Shown here piece by piece: positions 27,408-37,346 of a stretch of 64,000 nt of DNA. The notes under the pieces are model-generated. The model did not search any database. It was not told the origin of the DNA and saw only the letters and a list, made by a program, of their open reading frames with translations. The position numbers and the translations under genes were made by a program. The DNA is taken from assembly GCF_002927635.1 (NCBI RefSeq), contig NZ_PRDS01000002.1:310001-374000 (forward strand). Reading direction: 5' to 3'. Position 1 is the stretch's first letter, and the number at the start of each line of letters is the position of its first letter. The stretch comes from Albidovulum inexpectatum (lineage in GTDB: Bacteria > Pseudomonadota > Alphaproteobacteria > Rhodobacterales > Rhodobacteraceae).

Positions 27408-28451
27408 ATGGAAAAGACTCTCCGCATCCGACGCCCGGACGACATGCACCTGCATCTGCGCGATGGCGCGATGCTTCATGCCGTCCTGCCAGAAACCGCG
27501 CGCCATTTCGCCCGCGCGATCGTCATGCCGAATCTCGTGCCGCCCGTGGTCACCTCGACCCAGGCCGCCGCCTATCGCGAACGTATCCTTTCCGCCCTGT
27601 CTCAGGGCGCGGATTTTCGTCCGCTGATGACGCTGTATCTGACCGAGGCAACCGACCCCGACGACGTTGCCGCGGCCCACGGGGCGGGAATCATCCACGC
27701 GGTCAAGCTGTATCCCGCGGGCGCGACCACGAATTCCCAGTCCGGGGTGCGCGACTTCGACCGCGTGCGCGGTGTGCTGGAACGCATGGCCGAGATCGGC
27801 CTGCCGCTTTGCGTGCACGGCGAAGTCACCGACCCCGAAATCGACATCTTCGACCGCGAGGCCGTCTTCATCGACCGGGTCCTTGATCCGATCCGGCGCG
27901 CGACCCCGGGCCTGCGCGTCGTGATGGAGCATGTGACGACCAGCGACGCGGTCGACTATGTCCTGTCCGGGGACGAGACACTGGCGGCGACGATCACGAC
28001 CCATCACCTGATCATCAACCGCAACCATATCCTGGCCGGCGGAATTCGTCCGCATTATTACTGCTTGCCCGTGGCCAAGCGCGAGTCCCACCGGCTGGCC
28101 CTTCGCAAGGCCGCGACCGGGGGCAATCCGCGCTTCTTCCTTGGCACCGACTCGGCCCCGCATCCCGATCACCGCAAGGAAAGCGCCTGCGGCTGCGCGG
28201 GCTGTTTCACGGCGACGAACACGATGTCGATCCTTGCCCATGTCTTCGAGGAGGAAGGCGCTCTGGATCGGCTGGAACCCTTCACATCGCTGAACGGGGC
28301 CGCCTTCTATGGGCTGGAGCCGAATCAGGGCCACCTGACCCTGACCCGCAGGGATGACCCCGTCCGCTGGCCCGAAAAGATCGACACCGGCGACGGCCCG
28401 GTTACCGTTTTCGACCCCGGTTTGCCGATCCATTGGCATGTCGATGACTGA
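27408..28451 (+). CDS. pyrC: Dihydroorotase (class II)
   Basis: PyrC cyclises carbamoyl-aspartate to dihydroorotate in pyrimidine synthesis. The 347-residue protein matches the E. coli PyrC length. Metal and substrate motifs are [10 protein letters not shown] (His ligands), [13 protein letters not shown] (carboxylated Lys), [18 protein letters not shown] and [10 protein letters not shown] with the catalytic Asp. ATG at 27408 is preferred over a TTG three codons earlier. pyrE follows 42 bp later, so the two form a pyrimidine operon. Confidence 0.96.
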   Translation: MEKTLRIRRPDDMHLHLRDGAMLHAVLPETARHFARAIVMPNLVPPVVTSTQAAAYRERILSALSQGADFRPLMTLYLTEATDPDDVAAAHGAGIIHAVKLYPAGATTNSQSGVRDFDRVRGVLERMAEIGLPLCVHGEVTDPEIDIFDREAVFIDRVLDPIRRATPGLRVVMEHVTTSDAVDYVLSGDETLAATITTHHLIINRNHILAGGIRPHYYCLPVAKRESHRLALRKAATGGNPRFFLGTDSAPHPDHRKESACGCAGCFTATNTMSILAHVFEEEGALDRLEPFTSLNGAAFYGLEPNQGHLTLTRRDDPVRWPEKIDTGDGPVTVFDPGLPIHWHVDD

Positions 28452-28493
28452 CCCGGCCGGCCCGTGCCCGCCAAGACAACAAGAGGACCCCAG

Positions 28494-29174
28494 ATGATCC
28501 CCAGCTCGTTTCCCGCCAAGGAAGAGATCGCCCGCCTGACCGCCCGCATGCTGCTGGATATCCGGGCGGTCCATTTCAATGCCGAAACGCCCTTCACGCT
28601 GGCATCTGGCCTTCCCTCTCCAACCTATATCGACTGTCGGCGGATCATCTCGTTCCCCCGCGCGCGCTCGATCCTGATGGATTTCCTTGCCGTCACCGTG
28701 ATGCGCGAAGCCGGGCCCGAAGCCTTTGATTCCGTCGCGGGCGGGGAAACCGCGGGCATTCCCTTTGCCGCGCTTCTGGCCGAACGGCTGGGCCTGCCCA
28801 TGACCTATGTGCGCAAGAAGCCAAAGGGCTATGGCCGCAACGCCCGGATCGAAGGCGTGATGAACGAAGGTGACCGCGTCCTGCTGGTCGAGGACCTGAC
28901 GACCGATGGCGGGTCGAAACTGTCCTTCGTGGATGCCATCCGCGACACGGGCGCGCAATGCGCACATACGGCGGTGGTGTTCTATTACGGCATCTTCCCC
29001 GAAACGATCGACAGGCTGCAATCCCATGGCGTGGCCCTGCACCACCTTTGCACCTGGTGGGATGTCCTGGCCGAAGCGCGCGAATCGAAGACCTTCGACG
29101 ACGACACGCTGCGCGAGGTGGAAACCTTCCTGACCTCGCCACGCGCCTGGCAAGAGGCACACCGCACGGATTGA
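28494..29174 (+). CDS. pyrE: Orotate phosphoribosyltransferase
   Basis: PyrE joins orotate to PRPP to make OMP. The 226-residue protein has the PRPP-binding motif [13 protein letters not shown] and [23 protein letters not shown] at good spacing places the start at 28494 rather than the in-frame ATG ten codons upstream. It follows pyrC on the same strand. Residues after the core ([20 protein letters not shown]) match the longer alphaproteobacterial form. Confidence 0.96.
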   Translation: MIPSSFPAKEEIARLTARMLLDIRAVHFNAETPFTLASGLPSPTYIDCRRIISFPRARSILMDFLAVTVMREAGPEAFDSVAGGETAGIPFAALLAERLGLPMTYVRKKPKGYGRNARIEGVMNEGDRVLLVEDLTTDGGSKLSFVDAIRDTGAQCAHTAVVFYYGIFPETIDRLQSHGVALHHLCTWWDVLAEARESKTFDDDTLREVETFLTSPRAWQEAHRTD

Positions 29175-29217
29175 TCCCGCCACGACCCGCCGCCCTGCCA
29201 GATCCGACCACGCAATA

Positions 29218-29280
29218 TTGACAGAATGCCCCACGCCATCACAAGATATGGTGGCGCAGGTTATCCACAGGTCATCCACA
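29218..29280 (+). promoter_or_regulatory. Predicted dnaB promoter with DnaA-type boxes
   Basis: TTGACA (29218-29223) is a perfect -35; an 18-bp spacer leads to CAAGAT (29242-29247), a weaker -10. Downstream lie TTATCCACA (29261-29269), a perfect DnaA box, and TCATCCACA (29272-29280), one mismatch, 11 bp apart on the same strand. They fall in the early transcribed region of dnaB, where bound DnaA could block transcription. The gap is too small to be oriC. Confidence 0.55.
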
Positions 29281-29347
29281 GGGATATACAATTTGCGTGG
29301 CGGTCGCTGATCGCGCATATCCCTGAACCCAAGGACAGGGGACAGAC

Positions 29348-30835
29348 ATGACCGAAGTGACGACTCTGCGGGCGGCCGACCCCGCCCCCACGACCGAGGC
29401 GCTGCCGCACAATATCGAGGCCGAGCAGCAGTTGCTGGGCGCGATCCTGACCAACAACGACGTCTATGACCGCATCGCGTCGCTGGTGAAGCCCGAACAC
29501 TTCTTCGAACCTGTTCACCAGCGCATCTACGAGGTCGCCATCGCGCGTATCCAGAAGAATGCGCTGGCCTCGCCCGTGACGCTGAAGGCTTATTTCGAGG
29601 ATGACGAAGGGCTCAAGGCCCTTGGCGGCCCGGCCTATCTGGTGCGTCTGGCCGGCGCGGCCATCTCGGCCTACGCCGCGCGGGACTATGCGCAGATGAT
29701 CCACGATCTCGCCGTGCGGCGCGAGCTGATGCGGCTGGGTCAGGACATTACCGAACGGGCGCGGACGATCTCGGTCGATGACGACCCGAACGAACAGATC
29801 ACCCAAGCCGAACAGCGCCTCTACAAGCTTGCCGAACAGGGCGCATCGGAAAAGGGTTTCGTGTCCTTCCTGAAGGCCACGACCGAGGCCGTTCAGACCG
29901 CCCTTGCCGCCTATCAGCGCGACGGCGGGCTGGCGGGCATCTCGACCGGGCTGATCGACCTGGACAAGAAGCTGGGCGGGCTGCACCCTTCCGACCTTCT
30001 GATCCTTGCCGGTCGGCCTTCGATGGGGAAAACCTCTCTGGCCACCAATATCGCCTTCAACATCGCCAAGGCCTACAAGAAAGGCATTCGTCCCGACGGG
30101 ACGGAAGGCGCGATCTCGGGCGGCGTCGTGGGATTCTTCTCGCTGGAGATGTCGGCCGAGCAGCTGGCCGCGCGGATCCTGTCCGAAGCGTCCGAAGTGC
30201 CCAGCGAACAGATCCGCCGTGGCGACATGACCGAGGCCGAGTTCCGCCGCTTCGTCGAGGCTGCCAAGGCGCTGGAGGCCTGCCCGCTGTATATCGACGA
30301 CACGCCCGCCCTTCCGATCAACCAGGTGATCGCGCGCTGCCGGCGCCTGAAACGGACGCATGGTCTGGACGTGGTCTTTGTCGACTATCTTCAGCTGCTG
30401 CGCGGCACGTCACGCACCGACAACCGCGTGCAGGAGATTGCCGAAATCTCGATGGGGCTGAAGGCTCTGGCCAAGGAACTCAACATCCCCGTCGTCGCCC
30501 TGTCGCAGCTGTCGCGGCAGGTCGAGAACCGCGAGGACAAGCGCCCGCAGCTGTCGGACCTGCGCGAATCGGGCTCGATCGAGCAGGATGCCGACGTCGT
30601 CATGTTCGTGTTCCGCGAAGAGTATTACCGCGAACGCGAAAAGCCCGCCGACCACGATCTCGAGGCCATGGCCAAGTGGCAGGAGATCATGGAACAGGTC
30701 CATGGCAAGGCCGAAGTCATCATCGGCAAGCAGCGCCACGGCCCGATCGGCACGGTCGAGCTGTCATTCGACGGCCGCTTCACGCGCTTTGGCAACCTCA
30801 TCAAGCCGTGGCAACAGGGGGCCGAGGGCAGCTGA
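29348..30835 (+). CDS. dnaB: Replicative DNA helicase
   Basis: DnaB is the hexameric fork helicase. The 495-residue protein has the N-terminal collar domain starting [20 protein letters not shown] and the RecA-like domain with Walker [15 protein letters not shown] (about 222-235), Walker [11 protein letters not shown] and the [16 protein letters not shown] motif. No intein or insertion is seen. GGACAGGGGACAG precedes the ATG. It is separate from pyrE (173-bp gap holding DnaA-type boxes) and is followed 50 bp later by alr. Confidence 0.97.
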   Translation: MTEVTTLRAADPAPTTEALPHNIEAEQQLLGAILTNNDVYDRIASLVKPEHFFEPVHQRIYEVAIARIQKNALASPVTLKAYFEDDEGLKALGGPAYLVRLAGAAISAYAARDYAQMIHDLAVRRELMRLGQDITERARTISVDDDPNEQITQAEQRLYKLAEQGASEKGFVSFLKATTEAVQTALAAYQRDGGLAGISTGLIDLDKKLGGLHPSDLLILAGRPSMGKTSLATNIAFNIAKAYKKGIRPDGTEGAISGGVVGFFSLEMSAEQLAARILSEASEVPSEQIRRGDMTEAEFRRFVEAAKALEACPLYIDDTPALPINQVIARCRRLKRTHGLDVVFVDYLQLLRGTSRTDNRVQEIAEISMGLKALAKELNIPVVALSQLSRQVENREDKRPQLSDLRESGSIEQDADVVMFVFREEYYREREKPADHDLEAMAKWQEIMEQVHGKAEVIIGKQRHGPIGTVELSFDGRFTRFGNLIKPWQQGAEGS

Positions 30836-30885
30836 TCGCGCCCGCCCCCTTGCCTTGCCGTGGGACGGCTGCCAAAACAGCGCGC

Positions 30886-31932
30886 ATGGCACAGGCTGAC
30901 CTCCATATCGATCTTTCCGCGATCGCCGAAAACTGGCGCGCCTTGGCCCGCGCCTCGGGCCCGGCCGAGACCGCCGCCGTGGTCAAGGCAGATGCCTATG
31001 GGCTGGGCGCGGACCGCGTGGCCCCCGCCCTTGCCGCCGCCGGAGCGCGCAGCTTTTTCGTCGCCCTTGCCGAAGAGGGCGCCGCGTTGCGGGCGACCCT
31101 TGGCGACGGGCCAAGGATCTTCGTGCTTTCCGGACATATGGAGGGCGATGCGCAGCCAATCGCGCAGGCCGGCCTGATCCCGGTGCTGAACTCGCCCGAA
31201 CAGCTGACCCGTCATTTCCAGTCCCTGCCGGGCCACCCGTTCGGCATCCAGCTGGACACCGGAATGAACCGGCTGGGATTCGAGGAAGACGAATGGCGCG
31301 CCGTGTCGGCCGAGGCCAGCCGCGCCGGGCCAACCCTGATCATGTCGCATCTGGCCTGCGCCGACGAACCGGGCCACGCGATGAATGCCCGCCAGCTTGC
31401 GGTCTTTCGCCGCATGACGAATGGAATCGACGCCCCGCGTTCGCTGGCGGCAACCGGCGGCATCCTGCTGGGCCGCGACTATCTGTTCGACCTGACGCGC
31501 CCCGGGATCGGACTGTATGGCGGAATGCCCTTCGCGCAGGCGCGGCCTGTCGTGCGCCTCTCCCTTCCCGTCATCCAGACGCGCTGGGTCGAGCCGGGCG
31601 AAACGGTGGGCTATGGGAATACCTGGACCGCGCCCGCGCGGCGCAGGATCGCAACGCTTGGCGCGGGCTATGCCGATGGGCTGATCCGCGCGATGTCGGG
31701 CCGCGCGCGCGTCTTTGACGGCGACACGCCCTGCCCGCTGGTGGGACGGGTCTCGATGGACATGATCGCAGCCGACGTGACCGATCTGCCGGGAATTCCC
31801 GACCGCATGGACATTCTTGGGCCTCGTCAGGGCGTGGACGATCTGGCACGGGCTGCCGGCACGATCGGCTATGAAATCCTGACCTCGCTGGGCGCGCGCT
31901 ATCGCAGAATGCATATCGGAGGGGCCGAATGA
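30886..31932 (+). CDS. alr: Alanine racemase
   Basis: Alr converts L- to D-alanine for peptidoglycan. The 348-residue PLP enzyme has the Schiff-base Lys in [12 protein letters not shown], a PLP-phosphate region [11 protein letters not shown] and the catalytic Tyr in [13 protein letters not shown], with [13 protein letters not shown]. Length is typical. The stop overlaps the mlaE start by four bases (ATGA), so alr heads an operon with a lipid transporter and a PqiA-like protein. Sharing an operon with outer-membrane lipid transport is plausible as an envelope-synthesis unit. Confidence 0.95.
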   Translation: MAQADLHIDLSAIAENWRALARASGPAETAAVVKADAYGLGADRVAPALAAAGARSFFVALAEEGAALRATLGDGPRIFVLSGHMEGDAQPIAQAGLIPVLNSPEQLTRHFQSLPGHPFGIQLDTGMNRLGFEEDEWRAVSAEASRAGPTLIMSHLACADEPGHAMNARQLAVFRRMTNGIDAPRSLAATGGILLGRDYLFDLTRPGIGLYGGMPFAQARPVVRLSLPVIQTRWVEPGETVGYGNTWTAPARRRIATLGAGYADGLIRAMSGRARVFDGDTPCPLVGRVSMDMIAADVTDLPGIPDRMDILGPRQGVDDLARAAGTIGYEILTSLGARYRRMHIGGAE

Positions 31933-32714
31933 CCGCCCTTTTGACACCTCTTGGAATGGCCGGGCGCATGGTACTGGCCGCTCTCGCGGCCATCGGCCGC
32001 ATGGCGATGTTTGCCGCAAATGGCGTGGTCCATATCTTCCGCCCGCCCTGGTATCCGGGCGAGTTTCTGAATGCCTTGATCCAGATCGGCTGGCTCAGCC
32101 TGCCGGTGGTCGGCCTGACCGCGCTGTTCACCGGCGGGGCGCTGGCGCTGCAGATCTATGCCGGCGGGGCGCGTTTTTCCGCGGAATCGGTCGTGCCCTC
32201 GATCGTCGCGATCGGCATGGTGCGCGAGCTGGGGCCGGTTCTGGGTGGATTGATGGTGGCGGCCCGCGTGGCGTCGTCCATCGCCGCCGAGATCGGAACG
32301 ATGAAGGTCACCGAACAGATCGACGCGCTGGTCACGCTGTCTACGCATCCGATGAAATACCTGACGGCCCCGCGCCTTGTGGCAGCAACGCTTGCCGTTC
32401 CGGTTCTTGTCGCCGTCGGCGATTCCATCGGAATCCTTGGCGGCTATCTGGTCGGGGTGAACCGGCTGGGCTTCAACCCCGCGACATACCTGGCCAATAC
32501 ACGCGAATTCCTCGAACTTTCCGACGTCGTCTCGGGCCTGTGGAAGGGTGCGGCATTCGGTTTCATCGTTGCTCTGTCGGGCTGCTTTCATGGCATGAAT
32601 TCGGGACGCGGCGCACAGGGCGTCGGGCGGGCGACGAAATCGGCCGTCGTGGCGGCTTCGGTGATGATCCTGGCCGCCAACTATGTCCTGACAGAGGTCT
32701 TCTTTTCCGCATGA
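31929..32714 (+). CDS. mlaE: MlaE-family lipid ABC transporter permease
   Basis: A 261-residue permease of the MlaE (YrbE) family, with the conserved [21 protein letters not shown] and [19 protein letters not shown] followed by several TM helices. MlaE pairs with MlaF to move phospholipids between membranes in Gram-negatives. Starts inside the alr stop and overlaps the ATPase gene by four bases. No MCE substrate-binding gene (mlaD) or periplasmic mlaC follows in the operon. Confidence 0.92.
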   Translation: MTALLTPLGMAGRMVLAALAAIGRMAMFAANGVVHIFRPPWYPGEFLNALIQIGWLSLPVVGLTALFTGGALALQIYAGGARFSAESVVPSIVAIGMVRELGPVLGGLMVAARVASSIAAEIGTMKVTEQIDALVTLSTHPMKYLTAPRLVAATLAVPVLVAVGDSIGILGGYLVGVNRLGFNPATYLANTREFLELSDVVSGLWKGAAFGFIVALSGCFHGMNSGRGAQGVGRATKSAVVAASVMILAANYVLTEVFFSA

Positions 32715-33457
32715 TCGAGCTGCGTGACATCCGCAAGAGCTTTGGCGCGAACCATGTGCTGCGCGGCGTGAACCTGACCGTTCCCGCGGGGGAAAGCATG
32801 GTGATCATTGGCGGATCGGGTACCGGCAAATCGGTCCTGCTGAAATGTATTCTGGGTCTGGTGCCACCGGACGGCGGCCAGATCCTGATCGATGGCCTGT
32901 ACGTCGAGAAAAGCGACCGCGAGGCCTTTCTGGCCCGCTTCGGCATGTTGTTTCAGGGGGGCGCGCTGTTTGATTCCCTGCCCGTCTGGCAGAATGTGGC
33001 CTTCCGTCTGTTGCGCGGGCATTCCCGCCGTCCGCGCGCCGAGGCCCGCGAGATCGCAATCGAGAAGCTGCGCCGCGTTGGCCTGAAACCGGAAGTCGCC
33101 GACCTGTATCCGGCCGAGCTTTCGGGCGGGATGCAAAAGCGCGTCGGATTGGCCCGCGCCATCGCCGCCGAGCCCGAGATCATCTTCTTTGACGAACCCA
33201 CGACGGGCCTTGACCCGATCATGGCGGGCGTCATCAACGAACTGATCCGCGAGATCGTGTCCGAGATGGGCGCGACCGCCATCACGATCACGCATGACAT
33301 GAGCTCGGTCCGCGCGATCGCCGACCGCGTGGCGATGCTGCACGAGGGCATCATCCAGTGGACCGGCCCAATCGAAGAGCTGGACACGACGCCCGACCCC
33401 TATGTGCAGCAATTCATCCATGGCCGCGCGGAAGGCCCGATTCCGGCGGTGCGATGA
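32711..33457 (+). CDS. mlaF: MlaF-family ABC transporter ATPase
   Basis: A 248-residue ATPase with Walker A IIGGSGTGKSVLLK, signature LSGGMQKRVGLARA, Walker B IIFFDEPTTGLDPI and H-loop ITHDMSSVR. The LSGGMQKR variant is typical of MlaF-type ATPases. A four-base overlap joins it to the permease upstream and to the PqiA-like gene downstream, indicating a single tightly coupled unit. Confidence 0.93.
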   Translation: MIELRDIRKSFGANHVLRGVNLTVPAGESMVIIGGSGTGKSVLLKCILGLVPPDGGQILIDGLYVEKSDREAFLARFGMLFQGGALFDSLPVWQNVAFRLLRGHSRRPRAEAREIAIEKLRRVGLKPEVADLYPAELSGGMQKRVGLARAIAAEPEIIFFDEPTTGLDPIMAGVINELIREIVSEMGATAITITHDMSSVRAIADRVAMLHEGIIQWTGPIEELDTTPDPYVQQFIHGRAEGPIPAVR

Positions 33458-33909
33458 CGCGCGCCGGAGAAAACGCGCTGCGGCTGGTCAATCTTGCGCT
33501 GTTGGTTCTGTTCCCCATTGCCTGGTTCGCCCCGATGCTTCGGGCCGGGATGCTGCCCTTGTTCGGGCTGGATGAGATTTCTGTCATCAGTGCGCTGCAA
33601 TCGCTTTGGGAAACCGATCCGGCGCTGGCGCTGGTCGTGACCGTTCTTGCCATCTTCGTGCCGTGGATGAAGGTCATCGGCACGGCGCTGGTTCAGTTCG
33701 GGCTCGCCTCGGCCCGCCTTGCGCCGGCGTTGCATGTGCTGGGCCGGTTGGCGATGGCGGATGTGTTCCTGGTCGCGCTGTATATCGTGCTGGCAAAGGG
33801 CGCAGGCATCGGCCGGGTCGAAACGGCCTGGGGCCTCTATCTCTTTACCGGCTGTGTTCTGGCCAGCCTGTTCGTGTCACACGCGCTGCGACAGGTCCGC
33901 TCAGACTGA
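33454..33909 (+). CDS. Single-domain paraquat-inducible protein A-like membrane protein
   Basis: A 151-residue membrane protein with about four hydrophobic segments and the PqiA-type EISVISALQSLWETDPALAL and FVPWMKVIGTAL motifs. E. coli PqiA has two such domains fused; this one has a single domain, about half the length. PqiA works with the MCE protein PqiB in envelope lipid traffic. The gene overlaps mlaF by four bases and ends nine bases inside the convergent phosphotransacetylase gene. Confidence 0.88.
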   Translation: MTRAGENALRLVNLALLVLFPIAWFAPMLRAGMLPLFGLDEISVISALQSLWETDPALALVVTVLAIFVPWMKVIGTALVQFGLASARLAPALHVLGRLAMADVFLVALYIVLAKGAGIGRVETAWGLYLFTGCVLASLFVSHALRQVRSD

Positions 33910-35301
33910 ACCCGGCAGCTGGACCGCATGGGCGACCACCAGTTGCGCCATTGCGCACGAGGCCAGGCGTGACAGGACGCCATCGGCACGACTGGTCAGG
34001 ACGATCGGGACCCGCGCGCCCATCACGATCCCGGCCGATTCCGCGCCTGCCAGATAGACCAGCTGCTTGGCAACCATGTTGCCGGCCTCGAGATCCGGCA
34101 CCACAAGGATATCCGCCCGCCCCGCAACCGGCGAGACAATCCCCTTTGCCCGCGCCGCCCGTTCCGAGACCGCATTGTCAAAGGCCAGCGGCCCGTCCAG
34201 AACGCCGCCCGTGATCTGCCCCCGGTCAACCATCTTGCACAGGGCCGCGGCCTCGATCGTTGCGGGCAGCCTGGTATAGACAGTCTCGACCGCCGACAGG
34301 AGCGCCACGCGCGGTTCGACGATCCGCAACGCATGGGCCAGATCGATGGCGTTCTGCACGATGTCGCGCTTGGTATCCAGATCGGGCTGGATGTTGATCG
34401 CGGCATCGGTCACGAACAACAGCCGCGGGTAATGCGGAACATCCAGCGCAAAGATATGGCTCATCCGCCGCTCGGTGCGCAGGCCGGTGTCGCGCGCGAC
34501 GGCCGCCGACATCAGTTCGTCCGTGTGCAGCTTGCCCTTCATCAGCGCCTGCACCTTGCCGGCACGCGCAAGCGAAACGGCCGTCTCGGCGGCGGCGTGG
34601 CTGTGTGGCGCATCCACGATCTCGACCCCGTCCAGCGACAGCCCGGCCTGTTCTGCCGCCGTCTCGATCCTGGCACGCGGGCCGACAAGAACCGGCTGGA
34701 TCATCCCCTGCGAGGCCGCCTCGATCGCGCCGCCCAGCGAGAGCGCGTCGCAAGGGTGGACAACAGCCATGCGGATCGGCGCCAGATCATGAGTCGCCGC
34801 GATCATCTGGTGAAAGTGCGCGGCCGGCGCGTGCAACTCTCCGTTGACCGGCATCGCGCGCGGTCTTCGGATCTTGGCTTCGGGGGCAAGGACCTCGATT
34901 TCCCCCTCGATTGCCGTCTCGCCGGAATCAAGCCGCCCGACACAGCGCAAGGTCACGCGCCGATCCGCAGCTTGCTTGTCGATCACCTCGACCTCGACTT
35001 CCAGCCGGTCGCCGGGACCGATGGGGCGCAGGTAACGAAGACGCTGCCCGACAAGCCGCGTGCCCGGGCCGGGCAATTCGGTCGCCACGACCGAGGCCAC
35101 GAGAACGCCACCCCACATGCCATGCGCGATCATTCCCTGAAACAGGCTCGACTTCGCATAGTCATGGTCGATATGGGCCGGGTTCGCTTCGCCCGTGAGT
35201 TGCACGAAAAGATCCAGATCGGCGTTCGACAGACGACGCGTCAGGCGTGCGCTGTCGCCGATGGCCAGTTCGTCGAACGTCCTGTTCTCGATGAATTGCA
35301 T
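33901..35301 (-). CDS. Bifunctional MaoC enoyl-CoA hydratase / phosphate acyltransferase
   Basis: A 466-residue fusion. Residues about 1-150 are a MaoC hotdog domain (LFVQLTGEANPAHIDHDYAK, SLFQGMIAHGMWGG), and 160-466 are a PTA/PTB phosphate acyltransferase (ALMKGKLHTDELM, FVTDAAINIQPD, GPLAFDNAVS, DILVVPDLEAGNM). Such fusions convert acyl-CoA to acyl-phosphate. An acetate kinase gene would usually follow but is not present; pqiA converges here instead. PHA synthase lies directly upstream, so acyl-CoA overflow is a common theme. Confidence 0.93.
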   Translation of the reverse strand: MQFIENRTFDELAIGDSARLTRRLSNADLDLFVQLTGEANPAHIDHDYAKSSLFQGMIAHGMWGGVLVASVVATELPGPGTRLVGQRLRYLRPIGPGDRLEVEVEVIDKQAADRRVTLRCVGRLDSGETAIEGEIEVLAPEAKIRRPRAMPVNGELHAPAAHFHQMIAATHDLAPIRMAVVHPCDALSLGGAIEAASQGMIQPVLVGPRARIETAAEQAGLSLDGVEIVDAPHSHAAAETAVSLARAGKVQALMKGKLHTDELMSAAVARDTGLRTERRMSHIFALDVPHYPRLLFVTDAAINIQPDLDTKRDIVQNAIDLAHALRIVEPRVALLSAVETVYTRLPATIEAAALCKMVDRGQITGGVLDGPLAFDNAVSERAARAKGIVSPVAGRADILVVPDLEAGNMVAKQLVYLAGAESAGIVMGARVPIVLTSRADGVLSRLASCAMAQLVVAHAVQLPGSV

Positions 35302-35372
35302 TCACGTCCCTTCCGCGCGGAGATTGCGCCATGCGCGCATGAATTGGTCCGAATTTCAACCGCTCGCCGCGC

Positions 35373-37217
35373 CTATCGCAGCATGACATAGCGCCCGGGC
35401 GCGTCCTCCATCGCCGGATATTCGGCATTGCCCATTGGCGGGGGCGCAACCGGGGTCCCCGAATGCGCGGCAAGCCACGTGACCAGTTCAGGCCACCACG
35501 ACCCCTCGCGTTCGGGCGTCTCGGCCAGCCAGCGATCGGGGTCCAGATACTGGTCGGATTCGGTCTGCCTGCGTATCCGGTAGTGGCGGCGCGGGTGGCC
35601 GGGCTCGGACACGATGCCGGCATTGTGCCCGCCATTGGTCAGGATGAAGGTGATCTCGGTATCGGCCTGCAGGTGCATCTTGTAGACCGACCTCCAGGGG
35701 GCGACGTGATCGCTTTCGGTGCCCACCATGAGGATCGGAACGCGAATGTCGCGCAGGGCCACGGGGCGTCCCTCGACCAGATAGCGGCCCTCGGCCAGAT
35801 CGTTGTTCAGATACAGCTTGCGCAGGTATTCCGAATGCATTCGGTAGGGCATCCGCGTGGCATCGGCATTCCATGCCATCAGGTCGTTCATGCGCGGCGG
35901 CTCGCCCATCAGATAGTGACGCAGGATTCGTGACCAGATCAGATCGTTCGATCGCAGCATCTGGAATGCGCCGGCCATCTGGCGTGTCTCCAGATAGCCC
36001 TTCTCCCACATCATGTCTTCGAGGAACGCGATCTGGTCCTCGTTGATGAACAGCTTCAGCTCACCAGCCTCGGTAAAGTCGGTCTGTGCTGCCAGCAGGG
36101 TCATCGTGGCAAGCCGGTCATCCCCGTCGCGTGCCATCGCGGCCGCCGCGATGGACAGAAGCGTTCCCCCAAGGCAATAGCCGATCGCGTGGACATTCGG
36201 CGCGCCCGTGATGGACTGCACGGCGTCCAGCGCGGCCATCACGCCCAGTTTGCGATAATCCTCCATCCCCAGATCGCGGTCGCCTGCGTCGGGGTTCTTC
36301 CACGAGATCATGAAGACGGTGAAGCCCTGCCCGGTCAGATACCGGACCAACGAATTGTGCGGCGAAAGATCCAGGATGTAATATTTCATGATCCAGGCCG
36401 GCACGATCAGGATGGGCTCGGGCCTGACCTTGTCGGTGGCCGGCGCATATTGGATCAGCTCGATCAGGCGATTGCGCAGCACGACCTTGCCCGGCGTCAC
36501 GGCAAGGTTTTCACCGACGCGATAGTTTTCGGCCCCGGCGGGTTTCTCGCCGCGTATCGTCCGCAGCGTGTCGGCCATCAGGTTGTTCCAGCCCCGGACA
36601 AGGTTCAGCCCACCGGACTGAAGCGTGCGCTGCACGACTTCGGGATTCGTCCACGCAAAGTTCGAGGGCGACCATGTATCCAGGATCTGACGCGCGGTGA
36701 ATTCGACGACCCGCTCATGCTGCGGCGTGACACCCCGCACGCCCGTGGTCGCATTGTGCCACCATTGTTGTGTCAGCAGAAAACCCTGGGCCATGGCATT
36801 GTAGGGCCAGGCATTCCATGCCGGGTCGGCAAAACGCCTGTCCTGTGGCAATGGCGTGATGCAGGGCGCCGTCTGCTCTGTGCGCAGCGCACAGCTTGTC
36901 AGCCAGGCGGCATAGCGCTGTGCCTTGCGCGCGGCCTTTGCCCCCAGCTGCATCTGCTTGCCCGGGGACAGTGCCAGATGCATCGCCCAATCGGCCCAGG
37001 CCTGCGTCAGGGCGGTCGGCGAAAGGCCGCCAGTCAGGGTCGCGATCTGGGCGTTCAATCCGCGGTCGAGATCCTGAAGAAAGGTATCGGTGGCAACCGA
37101 AGTCGCGCTCGTCTCCTCGGGGCTGGGCTGGGGCATCGGGTCGCGCAAGACGCCTGCGGCAGGCTTGCTTGTGCGACCCGTACCGGCGTCTTTCCGGCTC
37201 GATGTCCTTGCCGTCAT
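35373..37217 (-). CDS. phaC: Class I polyhydroxyalkanoate synthase
   Basis: PhaC polymerises 3-hydroxyacyl-CoA into PHA granules. The 614-residue protein has the N-terminal PhaC domain, PAWIMKYYILDLSPHNSLV, and the lipase-like box IGYCLGGTLLS with nucleophile Cys348. The general-base Asp and His appear in GTESDHVAPW and TNGGHNAG. Length fits class I (type C-III partner phaE is not needed). GGGAGG about eight bases before the ATG sets the start. The MaoC/Pta gene follows. An FNR-type box lies upstream. No phaA, phaB or phasin gene is in the window. Confidence 0.95.
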   Translation of the reverse strand: MTARTSSRKDAGTGRTSKPAAGVLRDPMPQPSPEETSATSVATDTFLQDLDRGLNAQIATLTGGLSPTALTQAWADWAMHLALSPGKQMQLGAKAARKAQRYAAWLTSCALRTEQTAPCITPLPQDRRFADPAWNAWPYNAMAQGFLLTQQWWHNATTGVRGVTPQHERVVEFTARQILDTWSPSNFAWTNPEVVQRTLQSGGLNLVRGWNNLMADTLRTIRGEKPAGAENYRVGENLAVTPGKVVLRNRLIELIQYAPATDKVRPEPILIVPAWIMKYYILDLSPHNSLVRYLTGQGFTVFMISWKNPDAGDRDLGMEDYRKLGVMAALDAVQSITGAPNVHAIGYCLGGTLLSIAAAAMARDGDDRLATMTLLAAQTDFTEAGELKLFINEDQIAFLEDMMWEKGYLETRQMAGAFQMLRSNDLIWSRILRHYLMGEPPRMNDLMAWNADATRMPYRMHSEYLRKLYLNNDLAEGRYLVEGRPVALRDIRVPILMVGTESDHVAPWRSVYKMHLQADTEITFILTNGGHNAGIVSEPGHPRRHYRIRRQTESDQYLDPDRWLAETPEREGSWWPELVTWLAAHSGTPVAPPPMGNAEYPAMEDAPGRYVMLR

Positions 37218-37292
37218 GATCCTGCCTCCCTTGCACTGCAACCTGCCCCTGATTTGGGTGGCCTGTGATGGCATGCAAGACACGCAGGCGCA

Positions 37293-37306
37293 TTGATGCG
37301 CGTCAA
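37293..37306. promoter_or_regulatory. FNR-type box between phaC and radA
   Basis: TTGATGCGCGTCAA fits TTGAY-N4-RTCAA, a near-perfect dyad. It lies about 76 bp upstream of phaC and 40 bp upstream of radA. PHA storage under oxygen limitation makes phaC the more likely target; this is inference. Confidence 0.55.
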
Positions 37307-37346
37307 GCCACTTGCGACCGGGGCGGCGGTTGTGCAGGAAACATGC

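Noticed and set aside
26328-29318. A single 996-codon protein on the minus strand
   Set aside because: Only the last 291 codons show protein-like membrane segments, with a strong SD at 27203. The upstream part runs opposite pyrC and pyrE.
29218-29347. Chromosome origin at the DnaA boxes before dnaB
   Set aside because: Only two boxes occur and there is no AT-rich unwinding stretch or long gap. Neighbouring genes (pyrE, dnaB, alr) are not typical of an alphaproteobacterial origin. A gene-regulatory role is simpler.
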